Part shown: piece after piece, positions 45,101 through 53,839 of the stretch
Numbering within the stretch: the first letter of the stretch is position 1
Layout: the number at the start of each line of letters is the position of its first letter
Origin: an uncultured Eubacteriaceae bacterium
GTDB taxonomy: Bacteria; Bacillota; Clostridia; Lachnospirales; CAG-274
Assembly (NCBI GenBank): GCA_947167715.1
Contig: CAMVJD010000002.1
Coordinates: 55,910 to 119,909 of the forward strand
Direction: 5' to 3'
Length of the DNA stretch: 64,000 nucleotides
Program-made: the position numbers and the translations under genes
Notes under the pieces: generated by a model
Told to the model about the DNA's origin: nothing
Database searches by the model: none
Seen by the model: the letters and a program-made list of their open reading frames with translations, nothing else

Positions 45101-48100
45101 TTGTTAAGGTTAGGTGTATTTGTCAAGCCGGAAATATCCACATATTCGAGAGTTTTACATCCGTTGAACATAGAACTTGTTGTTTCCAGCTTTTCACCCG
45201 TGCAATTTTTCATATTAACGGATTTCAAATTTGTACAATCTTGGAACATAGACGACATATCATTTACACGCTCGGAATTAAACAGTGAAAGGTCAACATC
45301 GCCCTTCACACGTCCTTTAAACATTTCGTTGCAGTTCTGCGGCAGATATATGATCTCTGCATCCGACCAAAAATACATCTTTGGATTGGCATTGGAATTG
45401 TCCGCCGCCATATATATCTTGCCGTGCTCATTTGGGTCATCCGTTTGTACCTCGGTAAATGTTAGAGCGGGATAGTCACTCCGTACATCATCAATGCTGC
45501 CGTAATTCTTTACGGTATCCAGATCCAGTCTGACAAAATCGTACACCTTATTGCTGGTGAATTTATTATTAAACGAAGCACGGTTGATGGTCGCAACCTT
45601 TTTAAGCTTGGGCACAGCCGCACTAAGGTTGATAACAGGGAAAGCATCTTCACCGAAGGTCGGCGCACCGCCCTGCCACTTTTTAATTACATAAACCTTT
45701 TCGTTATACTGACGTTCATTTTTAACGCCGTAATTTCCCTCATCATCGACATTTTCAACAACTATCAGGTTTGACCCGTTGCCCGTGACCGTTACTTCCC
45801 CGTCCACGTCAAGGGTAAGTGTCAGGGTATCAGTAAGCAGATCATGGTTTGCAGGTGCCTCTATCTCTGTAAGGGTATATGTACCCGGTACAAGGTGGGT
45901 AAAGGTTACCAGACCGCGTACATTAGATACCTTTTCCTGTGTTGCATCATACGCCGAGGCAAGGTCAACACCAATAGATGAAGATACAAGTCTGAATTTT
46001 GCACCGTATAACGACTCTGTCGTATTGAATGCATCGACCTTTTTGATGGTAACATCTTTAAAGCCCTGATTATACAGGTAAGTTCTGCCACCCAATTCAT
46101 CAATATAATACTTGGCCTTTTCGGTACCGGTCAATGTACTTCCCGTACCGTCTGTTGTGTAATTTTTGATAAGTATCTGTCCATCATTATTGCAGACAAC
46201 GGTATATTTTGTAACAACGGGGATAATGCCGCTTGGGTACGTTGTCTCCTCAAGGGTATAGGTACCGAGCTCTATATCGTCGATAACTACCTCGCCCGAG
46301 GCTCCTGTGCTTGTGCCCTCTTTATTTATGGCATTACCGTATGCCGAAGTACCGTAAAGGCGGAATTTTGCGCCCGTCAGTGCTTCGGGGTTATCCTTGT
46401 TGTATTTGTATTTATAAAATTTCAGATCGCCGTGTATACGGTCCTTATCCGTCACGAGATATTCCGCACGTCTGGTGCCCTCGGTGGTAACGCCGTTTTC
46501 ATCATCCTTTGCGGCAAAGTCCTCATCCTTGTTCCTTACAGAAACATGGCCTTGGTCATCGACATCAATTATACGGACTGTATTGTTTACACGGTAATCC
46601 ACGGGAGCATAGATCTCCGTCAGTTTATAGGTACCTCTTTCAAGGCCGTTGATAAATGCACGGCCGTTGATATCGGTGGTAAGTATACGGCTGTACTCAT
46701 TGCCGTAATACGTTGTACCCATATTTTCGCCGTCACCGACGGACTCCAGCCGGAAACGCACGCCCTCTATCGGGTCGCCGTCAACGGAGACCTTTTCTAT
46801 GGAAAGATTACCGTTGATACGGTAGGATACCGTCGTATAGTCGTTATTGGTACCCTCTTTTGTCCAGTTGGTGTCGTCGCTTTCGTGCGCATCGTGATCC
46901 GAGCTGGCGATACCGCTGAAGGATATCGTCCTGCCCGAGAAATAAATATTGTTATAGGTGTTACAAGTTTTATTATCCTTCACCTCGTCGGGAAGGTTGT
47001 CGGGCGAGTGCATATAAACATCTATACTAAGGCTCATGCCCTTGTCAAGCTTATACGGTTCGCCGTTTTTGTCCTTGGTAATATCAAAGCAAATACCCCT
47101 GACACTTGCAAGGTCATATTCAACATGGCCGTCAACGGTATATGCCTTGTAGGTGCCGTCCGACTGCTTTTCAAACTCTACCTTTGTCCATGTACACGGA
47201 TTGGTGGTAGATGTGGAAAGGTTTGCAATATCGCTGATATAGCCGTACTGCTCCTGACCCTTTTCCTTGTTCTGGTCGCCCTTTACCGCACCGGGGTCGG
47301 TATTGGTAACATAGATAACGGGCTTTGCGCCCTTGCGCTCCAGTCTGGATATATCTATATGGTCAAGCGTACCGCGCCAATCCTGTCTGGTCAGCTGATA
47401 ATACTTGCCGTCCTCCGTCATCCTGTCGGCCTCCGCCAGCGCATTATACTCCGCCTCGGTAACCTCCGTTTTAACAACGTAGTTTTCCATGGGGTCGATA
47501 ATGATGATCTCTTTTGCCTTTGTGTCGGTATGGTTTACAAGCGTTATTCTGTAAATATACTGACTGTCGGGATTAACGACCGTTTCCTCGGTAAACTCCG
47601 AGTCAAGGTCAACGGCAACACGCTTCATAATACCCGTATGTGTAAATATAAGGACATTAAGGTTTGTGCTTGCCTGCGCATATATAAACTTTTTGTCGTT
47701 TGTTTCGGGGTCAAGGTCAACAAAGTTTGCGATACCGCTGTTACCGCCGTTGTCGGGATAACCGTTTGCAATGTTGGCATTACCCGTTTCGTATGCGGCA
47801 TAGTTTATCGCATATTTACCAAACTCCATAATATCAGCCCAAGGATGGACTGTGTTATACTTTAATGTATAGGTGCCGTTTGACGGCTCCGTAATATCGA
47901 CAACAAGCAGCTCTCTGCCGCTGTTTTTGTAATCCTGCGTTACCGATGCGGTGTACATATACTCGTCAAGCTTTCTGCCGTCCGCATAGACCTCTATCGT
48001 ATCGAGATCCGCACGACCGCTGTCGGGGATAAGGTCGTAAAACCTGCCGTTTACCTGATGTACGCCCTCTTCACCGCCGGAAAAGCCTATCTGTGTTTCC

Positions 48101-50463
48101 GATGCGGTAACTGTCCACGGAACGATACAGTTTCTGTAAAGCGGTTGGTTGGTAACGCTCGCGCAGGTCTTGGTTATCTTTGAGGATTTGCTGACAGTCG
48201 ATAAGTAATCCGTAGCTGTCTTATCCTCGACTCTTACTGTCTTGGGCTCTGCGCCCTCTATACGCCATACCTCGGCTTCGTCCTTTACAATATTTTTACC
48301 GCCTGTATCATCGTTATACACTATGGTATCAAAATGTGCATCGTTCTTGAGCATAGACCTGTACTTACCCTTAAGGTTGGTGTCCGTAAGGGCATCGGCC
48401 TCCGCTTTGAGTGCCGCTACCTGTGTCTTTACAGTCGGCGATGCATACAGCGTTACCTTGGGGAAAATATTGTACTTTGTAAGGTAATGCGTGTTTTTGG
48501 TTGTGACCTTCCAGCCCGTGATATGGTCTGTATCCGTTTTAAAGGAAACAGATGTGCCGTATATGGCCGAAATATGTTCTGTATCAATTATATTGTATGT
48601 ATTTTTTTCAAGATTTATTGTGGCCGCAAGTACATAGGTGCCGCTGCCGTTTATCTCCAGATAAAGCTCCACGGTCTCATCGGGGTCGTAGGTGGTCACA
48701 GCCTCCTTGATATATACAAGCTTTGTCGAGTCGAAAACGTACTCCGTAGGCACTATGCCGATATTAAGGCTTTCAAAGGAATAGTCAGCCGCCCCGAGCT
48801 TTGTTTCCTCGCCGTTAAAATAAAGTGCGTTATCGGATATATCCTGCTGAACAGGTATCTTGCCGTAATTTGCATTATACGCGATAAGCTGTTCGGAGGT
48901 CATGCTCTTTAAATCTGCATCCGATCTACGAAGGCTTTCGGGGATAGTGTATCTGTAGGGCATTACATCGGCCGTCACCTCATAGGTAAGACCCGATATC
49001 TTGCCGCCATCATTTGCAAGGTTTTCCAACTCATACGAGGAAATGTTACCCGAATTGTTTACATGTCTGTTTGAAGCATAGATACCGTATTTGCGCGATT
49101 CCACACTAAAGCTGGGCTTTTCGTAGTGCGGCGGCGGTGTGGGAATAAACTCCAGTACGCCGACAGCAGTCTTTGTAACATCGGGATCATTATCTTCATT
49201 ATGCTTTCTTGGGTTAAGTGTACAGCGTGCCTGATTGTAAAGCTCATACGCTTTTTCCTGTCCGGATGACTCATCCTTTTCAAGCTCACTTTTGGGATAG
49301 CGCGTGATTATACGGTCATTTCTGATGCCCTCTTTATCAAGGTTGTTATCAATACCCGTTGTTGCCGAGGTCGTAAGCTTGTATGCCGAGCTTGCGCTTG
49401 TGCATATAGCCACTACGCTGCCATGTCCGTCGCCGCCCGTTACACCCTCGCCGTTGGGGTCGTTCTTGCCATAAAAGGCATCCGATATTGAAAAGCTGTA
49501 CTGCTTGGTTACATTTTTTATTTCTGTCTTTACATCCCAGATATAGTAGTAATAATCGTCCTTATTTGTATCATCGGGCAGGATGTTGCTCTCAAACTTA
49601 CACTTGCTTACCATCTCATCATATGAAAGCTGTGTATTTTCGGAAAGAATGGTCTTTTCGGGCTCGCCCATTATTACCCTTGTATTCATACCGACAGGGA
49701 TCTCGTCCTTGTTGGTGAGATAATACTGACTGGGAGTTTTGTATGTTGTGCCACCGTCCTCCGATATTTGTGCCGTGAATGCACCTATACGGTTGCCGGA
49801 GGTCAGGACAACATCATCAAGTGTTTTGTTTTCATCATTGCTGTCGTTAAAGCAGTCGTTATACCTGGTGGTCTTTTGCGTTGTGCTGTATGCAACAGCG
49901 ATATGTCCCACGGTACCGTTCGGTATTGTCTTGATATTTGTGATTATTACATCATTTCCAACTATCTTGTAACACAAAACAGAGCCGCTGTTGTCTGCGG
50001 CCTCTGCCTCGCTGGGACACGACAGTTCGATACTGTCGGCATTCTTGCCGTTAAAATCCTTTAAAATGTGCAGCGGTATTTTTATTTTAAGTCTGCCCGG
50101 CTCAACATTGCCCGTACCGCCCATGGTATAGCTTATATCAAACTGATAAGCATGACCTGCATTAGCATTGTTTTCACCTGCTGCATCCCAAATGCCGTTT
50201 TCGTGGTTGGTGCAGCTGATGGAAAACTGTGACAGGCTCTCCGCATCCGCATATAAGCGAATGCCGTTTTCTTCAAGCGCGCCGCCTGATAAGACTGCAT
50301 CAACTGCGCCGCCGCTTAAAACATCATCGTTAAATCTGCCGCTTTGCGTTATATCCGCTGCGGAATACGCCGGAATTATCAGCGACATTATAATAGAAAA
50401 AGCCAAAAGAAGGCTTACTGTACTTTTTAATTTTTTATTTGAAAATATTTTATTTAAAAACAT
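42118..50463 (-). CDS. Giant LPTGI-anchored adhesin with Cna-B-like and DUF285 repeats
   Basis: About 2781 residues. A signal peptide (LKSTVSLLLAFSIIMSLIIP) is followed by about 1180 residues of adhesin-type beta-rich sequence. Three SpaA/Cna-B-like domains follow (about 1215-1300, 1345-1415, 1465-1560; each with GxxFRL and GTYxLTE motifs). A DUF285/BspA-type repeat block is at about 1700-1940, with recurring DMSSMF(Q/E)(D/G)C units. Further Cna-B and FctA-like modules cover 2190-2740. The end is MLPTGITEHP, a membrane helix and RRRRYA. This is a sortase sorting signal in which LPTG lacks the usual extra residue. ATG 50463 has AAGGGGG upstream; the ATG at 50481 has none. Cna-B domains often form isopeptide bonds. 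It is the last gene of the pilus operon and is probably the tip adhesin. Confidence 0.9.
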   Translation of the reverse strand: MFLNKIFSNKKLKSTVSLLLAFSIIMSLIIPAYSAADITQSGRFNDDVLSGGAVDAVLSGGALEENGIRLYADAESLSQFSISCTNHENGIWDAAGENNANAGHAYQFDISYTMGGTGNVEPGRLKIKIPLHILKDFNGKNADSIELSCPSEAEAADNSGSVLCYKIVGNDVIITNIKTIPNGTVGHIAVAYSTTQKTTRYNDCFNDSNDENKTLDDVVLTSGNRIGAFTAQISEDGGTTYKTPSQYYLTNKDEIPVGMNTRVIMGEPEKTILSENTQLSYDEMVSKCKFESNILPDDTNKDDYYYYIWDVKTEIKNVTKQYSFSISDAFYGKNDPNGEGVTGGDGHGSVVAICTSASSAYKLTTSATTGIDNNLDKEGIRNDRIITRYPKSELEKDESSGQEKAYELYNQARCTLNPRKHNEDNDPDVTKTAVGVLEFIPTPPPHYEKPSFSVESRKYGIYASNRHVNNSGNISSYELENLANDGGKISGLTYEVTADVMPYRYTIPESLRRSDADLKSMTSEQLIAYNANYGKIPVQQDISDNALYFNGEETKLGAADYSFESLNIGIVPTEYVFDSTKLVYIKEAVTTYDPDETVELYLEINGSGTYVLAATINLEKNTYNIIDTEHISAIYGTSVSFKTDTDHITGWKVTTKNTHYLTKYNIFPKVTLYASPTVKTQVAALKAEADALTDTNLKGKYRSMLKNDAHFDTIVYNDDTGGKNIVKDEAEVWRIEGAEPKTVRVEDKTATDYLSTVSKSSKITKTCASVTNQPLYRNCIVPWTVTASETQIGFSGGEEGVHQVNGRFYDLIPDSGRADLDTIEVYADGRKLDEYMYTASVTQDYKNSGRELLVVDITEPSNGTYTLKYNTVHPWADIMEFGKYAINYAAYETGNANIANGYPDNGGNSGIANFVDLDPETNDKKFIYAQASTNLNVLIFTHTGIMKRVAVDLDSEFTEETVVNPDSQYIYRITLVNHTDTKAKEIIIIDPMENYVVKTEVTEAEYNALAEADRMTEDGKYYQLTRQDWRGTLDHIDISRLERKGAKPVIYVTNTDPGAVKGDQNKEKGQEQYGYISDIANLSTSTTNPCTWTKVEFEKQSDGTYKAYTVDGHVEYDLASVRGICFDITKDKNGEPYKLDKGMSLSIDVYMHSPDNLPDEVKDNKTCNTYNNIYFSGRTISFSGIASSDHDAHESDDTNWTKEGTNNDYTTVSYRINGNLSIEKVSVDGDPIEGVRFRLESVGDGENMGTTYYGNEYSRILTTDINGRAFINGLERGTYKLTEIYAPVDYRVNNTVRIIDVDDQGHVSVRNKDEDFAAKDDENGVTTEGTRRAEYLVTDKDRIHGDLKFYKYKYNKDNPEALTGAKFRLYGTSAYGNAINKEGTSTGASGEVVIDDIELGTYTLEETTYPSGIIPVVTKYTVVCNNDGQILIKNYTTDGTGSTLTGTEKAKYYIDELGGRTYLYNQGFKDVTIKKVDAFNTTESLYGAKFRLVSSSIGVDLASAYDATQEKVSNVRGLVTFTHLVPGTYTLTEIEAPANHDLLTDTLTLTLDVDGEVTVTGNGSNLIVVENVDDEGNYGVKNERQYNEKVYVIKKWQGGAPTFGEDAFPVINLSAAVPKLKKVATINRASFNNKFTSNKVYDFVRLDLDTVKNYGSIDDVRSDYPALTFTEVQTDDPNEHGKIYMAADNSNANPKMYFWSDAEIIYLPQNCNEMFKGRVKGDVDLSLFNSERVNDMSSMFQDCTNLKSVNMKNCTGEKLETTSSMFNGCKTLEYVDISGLTNTPNLNNTSSMFKDCEKLKGTNSTKNTALDIRGLNTANVTDMSSMFEGCKELTKIDLDHTRFTAADKLTTAASMFNGCEYLSGIDLRGFGECPNLTTLENIFYKCKRITYIDWSNFQTSENLVNIEGLFYYGGQQQSISDSDYGNKRKDKGVKIFSREGYFNFSTATTGENKLMTKYTSIDWLRVNMYGNLFKNSNVFEKGWSIEAARRYFTVQEYKGENGNYDTQVAENGQAADSKRLRYGIFMNADSDYYTAWATATYTPVTSSAAVEESKTSYFAALAANAENSPIAAFADSNDGDLTESYVTGQAGTAVDPSDPDTAYTVSETINGDLADETATWSKISADTWICEIPVYNSESQFYVWEDEYTGYSIDTISTPKVMNEAGTAATGTQTLVNTKVGESVIIPPTGALKLTKKITKDDADYDDDTITKFKFRITFYDSSGVQFTDTQYWGTLKITGGVVETELKAGQTFAIEDIPEGVQYKIEELGPNGTVLNDADKYYGYHTDLTDVTGTISSTVNPGTENEGITSETWENKVDIRDRVDLSVTKSVKLYKKVYVDGVWDGNPDVEIPLTDTESNAEFSYEAEFTQLDRSASYDVYIDGEKYSSFTSNTEGNGGVHFTIKHGQTAVFENLPKNARATVTEAAASGYKAVYKIGDGAETPASPALNTALATSEITLDENKTVAYTNTKLVEESVRSYITLKVRKIWDGLSDAASQPNSVNIKLSQYEKIVETEAVKDGEGNIIVPEQYYLQSKNFSIFAHILKDNDWIVKLDNILKYSSKGNLYVYKLEESDMPGFELKSMKLNGADVDLENGIEISGETVKDNVVEITNRKVNTYDFTLKKTVTGNMGNREKKFVFSLRFENTAKDVDGIYEVWDSGVYVRQIAINFGHTDDFILSSGEALTIKGLPEGTKVTVTEVRDVEYTTKCKVDSGTAEEGVYSAYVVLEGADKEHSIEFINSRNAMLPTGITEHPIAAAAAGVFMILGIIILLIRRRRYA

Positions 50464-50487
50464 ACATCCGCCCCCTTTCATTAAAAT

Positions 50488-51453
50488 TTAAGCTTTAGAC
50501 GCTTTCTCGGCCGCCGCGCTCATCACTATCACTGCAAGCGACGCACACATCAGCGCTATCCACAAGCCCTGATCGTTGCTGTCTCCTGTATTGACCGCGG
50601 TCTCCTCGGTTATCGTCCGGTTTTCTTCGTCGGTTCGTATGTTGGTATTAATTATTTCCACCTCACCGCCGCCGATATTATCGCGGCTGTCGTTGTGGAT
50701 ATCCTCGTCGTTTTCATCCTCTGTACCGATATTGGGGTTATCGGTTTGATCGTCCGTATTGTTTGGATCGTCTGTATTATCGGTGTTATCGGTATTGTCG
50801 GTATTGTCCGTATTGTCCGTATTGTCCGTATTGTCGGTGTTTTCCGTTTTATCGGTTTTCTTCCTGCCGTTGTCATCGGGAGGATTGACAACACTTGATC
50901 GGCCGCCGCCCATGTTCTTGCCGTTTTTGCTGTCCTCGTCGGTGCCGCCGCCTTTGTTGCCTCCGCCTCCGCCGCTGTCGTCTCCGCCGGAATCATCGTT
51001 GCCCCCGCTTTTTTTGGTGCGGTTGTCAAAGGATATGCTGTCGGGCTTGGCTTCCTTGCCCGAGGCCGCAGCGGTTATGGCATATTTCAGGCCGCCCTCG
51101 CGGCTTTTATCCTCTGTTACAAAAACTATCACCGTGTACACCGTCTCATCATACACCGTGTCGCTGCTTTCGGGCGGCAGCTGGTATACCTTGTATCGGT
51201 ATGTACCCGGATCCTGTATCTTAATTTCAAACTTGCCGTCCCCTGTGCCATGCATTTTAAGGGTATCACTTTCGGGTGACGGTGACGAATTAATCGTTTC
51301 CATTACGGCCGTAAAGTTTTTGTCTGCGTCCTTGTCTGCAAAGAAGCTGACCGGTATCTCTGCCGTCATCACCGTATAAACGGCCGCGTATACGCTGCAC
51401 GGCAGCATGGCAAGGAGCATAAGCATTATCGGTATATATTTTTTCATCTGCAT
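50488..51453 (-). CDS. FctA-like minor pilin with Asn-Thr-Asp repeat stalk
   Basis: The 321-residue protein has a signal peptide (YIPIMLMLLAMLPCSVYA) and a short FctA/Spy0128-like pilin domain of about 115 residues (DPGTYRYKVYQLPPESSDTV, ETVYTVIVFVTED). A Gly/Asp/Lys linker and a TENTDNTDNTD repeat stretch (about residues 210-240) follow. The end is AVNTGDSNDQGLW, a membrane helix and a short basic tail. The NTGD motif before the helix may be its own type of sorting signal. ATG 51453 follows GGGAGGGAG; upstream in-frame starts lack spacing. It lies between a sortase and the giant adhesin, so it is probably a linker or base pilin. Confidence 0.82.
   Translation of the reverse strand: MQMKKYIPIMLMLLAMLPCSVYAAVYTVMTAEIPVSFFADKDADKNFTAVMETINSSPSPESDTLKMHGTGDGKFEIKIQDPGTYRYKVYQLPPESSDTVYDETVYTVIVFVTEDKSREGGLKYAITAAASGKEAKPDSISFDNRTKKSGGNDDSGGDDSGGGGGNKGGGTDEDSKNGKNMGGGRSSVVNPPDDNGRKKTDKTENTDNTDNTDNTDNTDNTDNTDNTDDPNNTDDQTDNPNIGTEDENDEDIHNDSRDNIGGGEVEIINTNIRTDEENRTITEETAVNTGDSNDQGLWIALMCASLAVIVMSAAAEKASKA
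50756..50842 (+). repeat. 9-bp coding tandem repeat (NTD units)
   Basis: About nine units close to attgtccgt/attgtcggt lie within the minor pilin gene and encode Asn-Thr-Asp on the minus strand. Nearly identical units can slip during replication, so stalk length could vary between cells. Confidence 0.85.
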
Positions 51454-51478
51454 ATTTAAGCTCCCTCCCATTCTTGAT

Positions 51479-52180
51479 CTATTCATCCAGAATATAGGCA
51501 AATACCACCACTCTTGTTACCGAGTCAGCCTCGGTGCAGGTGGACATGGCTATTATTCTGTTGTTTCTTTCCTCGTTAAATATCAAAGCTTTACTTTTGA
51601 TGTATTGATATATCTTCCCGCCCGATGCGGGATCAAATATCGTGTCGTCCCTTGCGCTTGCCGTCATCGCGGCAAACACCTTTATATTGTATATCGTGTG
51701 CGCATCGCGGCCTATCATCAGCGTACCCTTTGAGTGTGAGTTGAGGTACCCCGGATCAAGGTATTCGTCCAATGCGCCGAACATCTTACCGTATTCCATA
51801 TGATGTCCGTAAAGGATATTGTATTTATCCTTAAATTCGTTATTGTTGCGGCAGTCCAGATAAATACTGCCCGACAGTGAATACTGACCGTATGGGTCGG
51901 TATTAAGGTATTTTGTGTTGTTAAGTCCCTGCATTATGGGATAGTCTATATTTGTGTTGTCAAGCGTTATCCACGCTATCATGTCCTCCCCAATAGGAGA
52001 AGCCGCCGCATCGTAGCCCGGTGCGGTCGGCTTGTATTTTAAAATATCCTTATTGCCCGCATGCTCAAAAACATAGTACATATCGTACATACAGTAGATA
52101 ACGACAAGCAGTATAAGCACAAACACCGTCAGCAGACAGCGCTCGTATACTATATTCATCGTTTTCAGGAATTTTCGCAT
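51479..52180 (-). CDS. Class B-type sortase 1 of the pilus locus
   Basis: In this 233-residue protein a membrane helix at residues 15-35 is followed by a sortase domain. The catalytic His is in ILYGHHMEYGKMF, Cys in AMSTCTEADS and Arg in SVTRVVVFA. The SrtB-like long segment lies between His and Cys. It should join pilins or anchor them to the wall by cutting sorting signals. It lies between the two pilin genes, with AAAGGGA before ATG. Confidence 0.92.
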   Translation of the reverse strand: MRKFLKTMNIVYERCLLTVFVLILLVVIYCMYDMYYVFEHAGNKDILKYKPTAPGYDAAASPIGEDMIAWITLDNTNIDYPIMQGLNNTKYLNTDPYGQYSLSGSIYLDCRNNNEFKDKYNILYGHHMEYGKMFGALDEYLDPGYLNSHSKGTLMIGRDAHTIYNIKVFAAMTASARDDTIFDPASGGKIYQYIKSKALIFNEERNNRIIAMSTCTEADSVTRVVVFAYILDE

Positions 52181-52209
52181 ACACGGGTCCCTTTCAAATT
52201 AAAACTTTC

Positions 52210-53736
52210 TTATTCTTCCTCGGCTGCTCTTTTCTTGCCTGCCACTACCATAGCGATTATAGCTGCAAGTACGCCAAGACCTACGATTGCTGCGGGAGCT
52301 ACCGACATGATGATACCGGTGGGAAGTACGCCTGAACGCTCGTTTTGGAAAGCGTACTGCATATCTTTAGACTCTACAACACTACTGCCGGTATCTCTAA
52401 CAACTGTTTGTGCACCGGTTGTTTTGCTTGAAGCTGTCCTTTTAGCAACAACATTAGTATTTACACCCGTTTTAAGGAAGTCCTCAAAATCATCTGATGT
52501 AGTAGTTGTAGCATCAACATCGGCTTCTGCCAAATCACCATACCATGCTGTTGTATAATCATTAGCTGTTTCTGTTATGGTGTAGCTTGCTCCGATAGGA
52601 AGACCCTGCAAAGTAATGTACTGGTTATTTCTTAAATAACACTTGTAAGTTATTTTTGCAGCCGAGCCGCCGTCAGGTATAGCAGCCGTAAGAACATATC
52701 CTCCGCCTGAAGTGTTATCAGCAGTATTATATTTTTCTCCGAAACTTGCAGATGCACCGGCATTTGCATCGGTAATATCAGTAATATGTTCCTCTGCTTT
52801 TGATGCATCAATTGTTAATTGTGTTCCCGCGGGGATACCGGTTACTTCAACAGTAAATTCAAAGTATTTATCCTTTGAGCCTTGATTTCCATCAACTCTC
52901 TTACCTATGGAAAGATTTTTTGTATCATAGAAATTTATGTATCTGTCTGTCTTAGTATCTGCATTTGCTGTTGCAGAGTTTCCGGTACCTGCTGCCACAA
53001 CTGCACCATCCGTTGAAATTTGACTTGTTCCAGTTAATGCAGTACCCGAAGCAGCGCTTGCAGCTTCTGCTTTTGGTGCAGCTGTTGTAATTTTACCGTT
53101 ATACAAAACATAATTTGTAATTTTCAGTGCATATTCAGATGTTGTGCTAACGTCTTCAACATATACATCAAGTGTACGATATCTGCTTGTTCCGTTATCT
53201 ACAAACTTACTGTTTGTTGAATCCCACTTAACATCATAAGTTGCCGCTGTATCACCAAGTGTTTCTTCCTCAAGAATATAATACCTATAAACACCGGGTT
53301 CGGTAAATGTAACACCCGTAAGATCAACAATTACATCTTGCTGTGCAACATCATATGTCGTATTACTTGCTACACCAAAAATAGGTGTTTCATCCGCTAA
53401 TTTGCTAACCGACGGACTAAATGATACCCTTGCAATGCTCGGGGCAGTAACAGCAGCCGGTGTTCCCGAAGTAACAACCGGACCGGCAAGAACAGCCAAT
53501 TTGTCATTCGTCGGGTCAGCAGCAATAGGTGTACCAGCTTCAACACTATAATCAAATGTAGCAGTAGGAACACTCGCTTCTGCATCAAAAGCTAAATACT
53601 TGTTGAATTTTACACTTGTTCCTGCTTTCGCTGTATATGATGTAGGATCAACCGCCCAAGTCAAACTCGGGAAAGAGCCGGCAAGAACAGTTACAGCTGC
53701 GAAAGCCGCAGCTAATTTTTTAAACTTTCCTTTCAT
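52210..53736 (-). CDS. Major pilin-like protein, LPTGI-anchored
   Basis: In this 508-residue protein a signal peptide (KLAAAFAAVTVLAGSFPSLTWA) precedes two FctA/Spy0128-like domains. The first has TFTEPGVYRYYILEEETLGD at about residue 140. The second is around 275-400 (KNLSIGKRVDGNQGSKDKYF, then ITLQGLPIGASYTITE). The end is VLPTGIIMSVAPAAIVGLGV, a membrane helix and KKRAAEEE. The short LPTGI sorting signal matches that of the giant adhesin. An AAAGGAGG site precedes ATG. First-pilin position after the signal-peptidase-like gene suggests it is the shaft subunit. Confidence 0.88.
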   Translation of the reverse strand: MKGKFKKLAAAFAAVTVLAGSFPSLTWAVDPTSYTAKAGTSVKFNKYLAFDAEASVPTATFDYSVEAGTPIAADPTNDKLAVLAGPVVTSGTPAAVTAPSIARVSFSPSVSKLADETPIFGVASNTTYDVAQQDVIVDLTGVTFTEPGVYRYYILEEETLGDTAATYDVKWDSTNSKFVDNGTSRYRTLDVYVEDVSTTSEYALKITNYVLYNGKITTAAPKAEAASAASGTALTGTSQISTDGAVVAAGTGNSATANADTKTDRYINFYDTKNLSIGKRVDGNQGSKDKYFEFTVEVTGIPAGTQLTIDASKAEEHITDITDANAGASASFGEKYNTADNTSGGGYVLTAAIPDGGSAAKITYKCYLRNNQYITLQGLPIGASYTITETANDYTTAWYGDLAEADVDATTTTSDDFEDFLKTGVNTNVVAKRTASSKTTGAQTVVRDTGSSVVESKDMQYAFQNERSGVLPTGIIMSVAPAAIVGLGVLAAIIAMVVAGKKRAAEEE

Positions 53737-53839
53737 AATAACTCCTCCTTTTTCTATATTTTGAAATCAAGTTTAAATACTAAAACATATCTCCTCCCCA
53801 ATTTTTGCAAAAGCAAAAAACCAAGAGAGGTAAACAATT

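Noticed and set aside
46432..47865. A 477-codon rightward open frame opposite the giant adhesin
   Set aside because: It has no ribosome-binding site or recognisable domain and lies wholly antisense to a well-supported adhesin gene; biased codon use on the coding strand explains it.
50756..50842. Possible CRISPR-like short repeats
   Set aside because: The 9-bp units are contiguous, have no spacers, and encode Asn-Thr-Asp repeats in a pilin.
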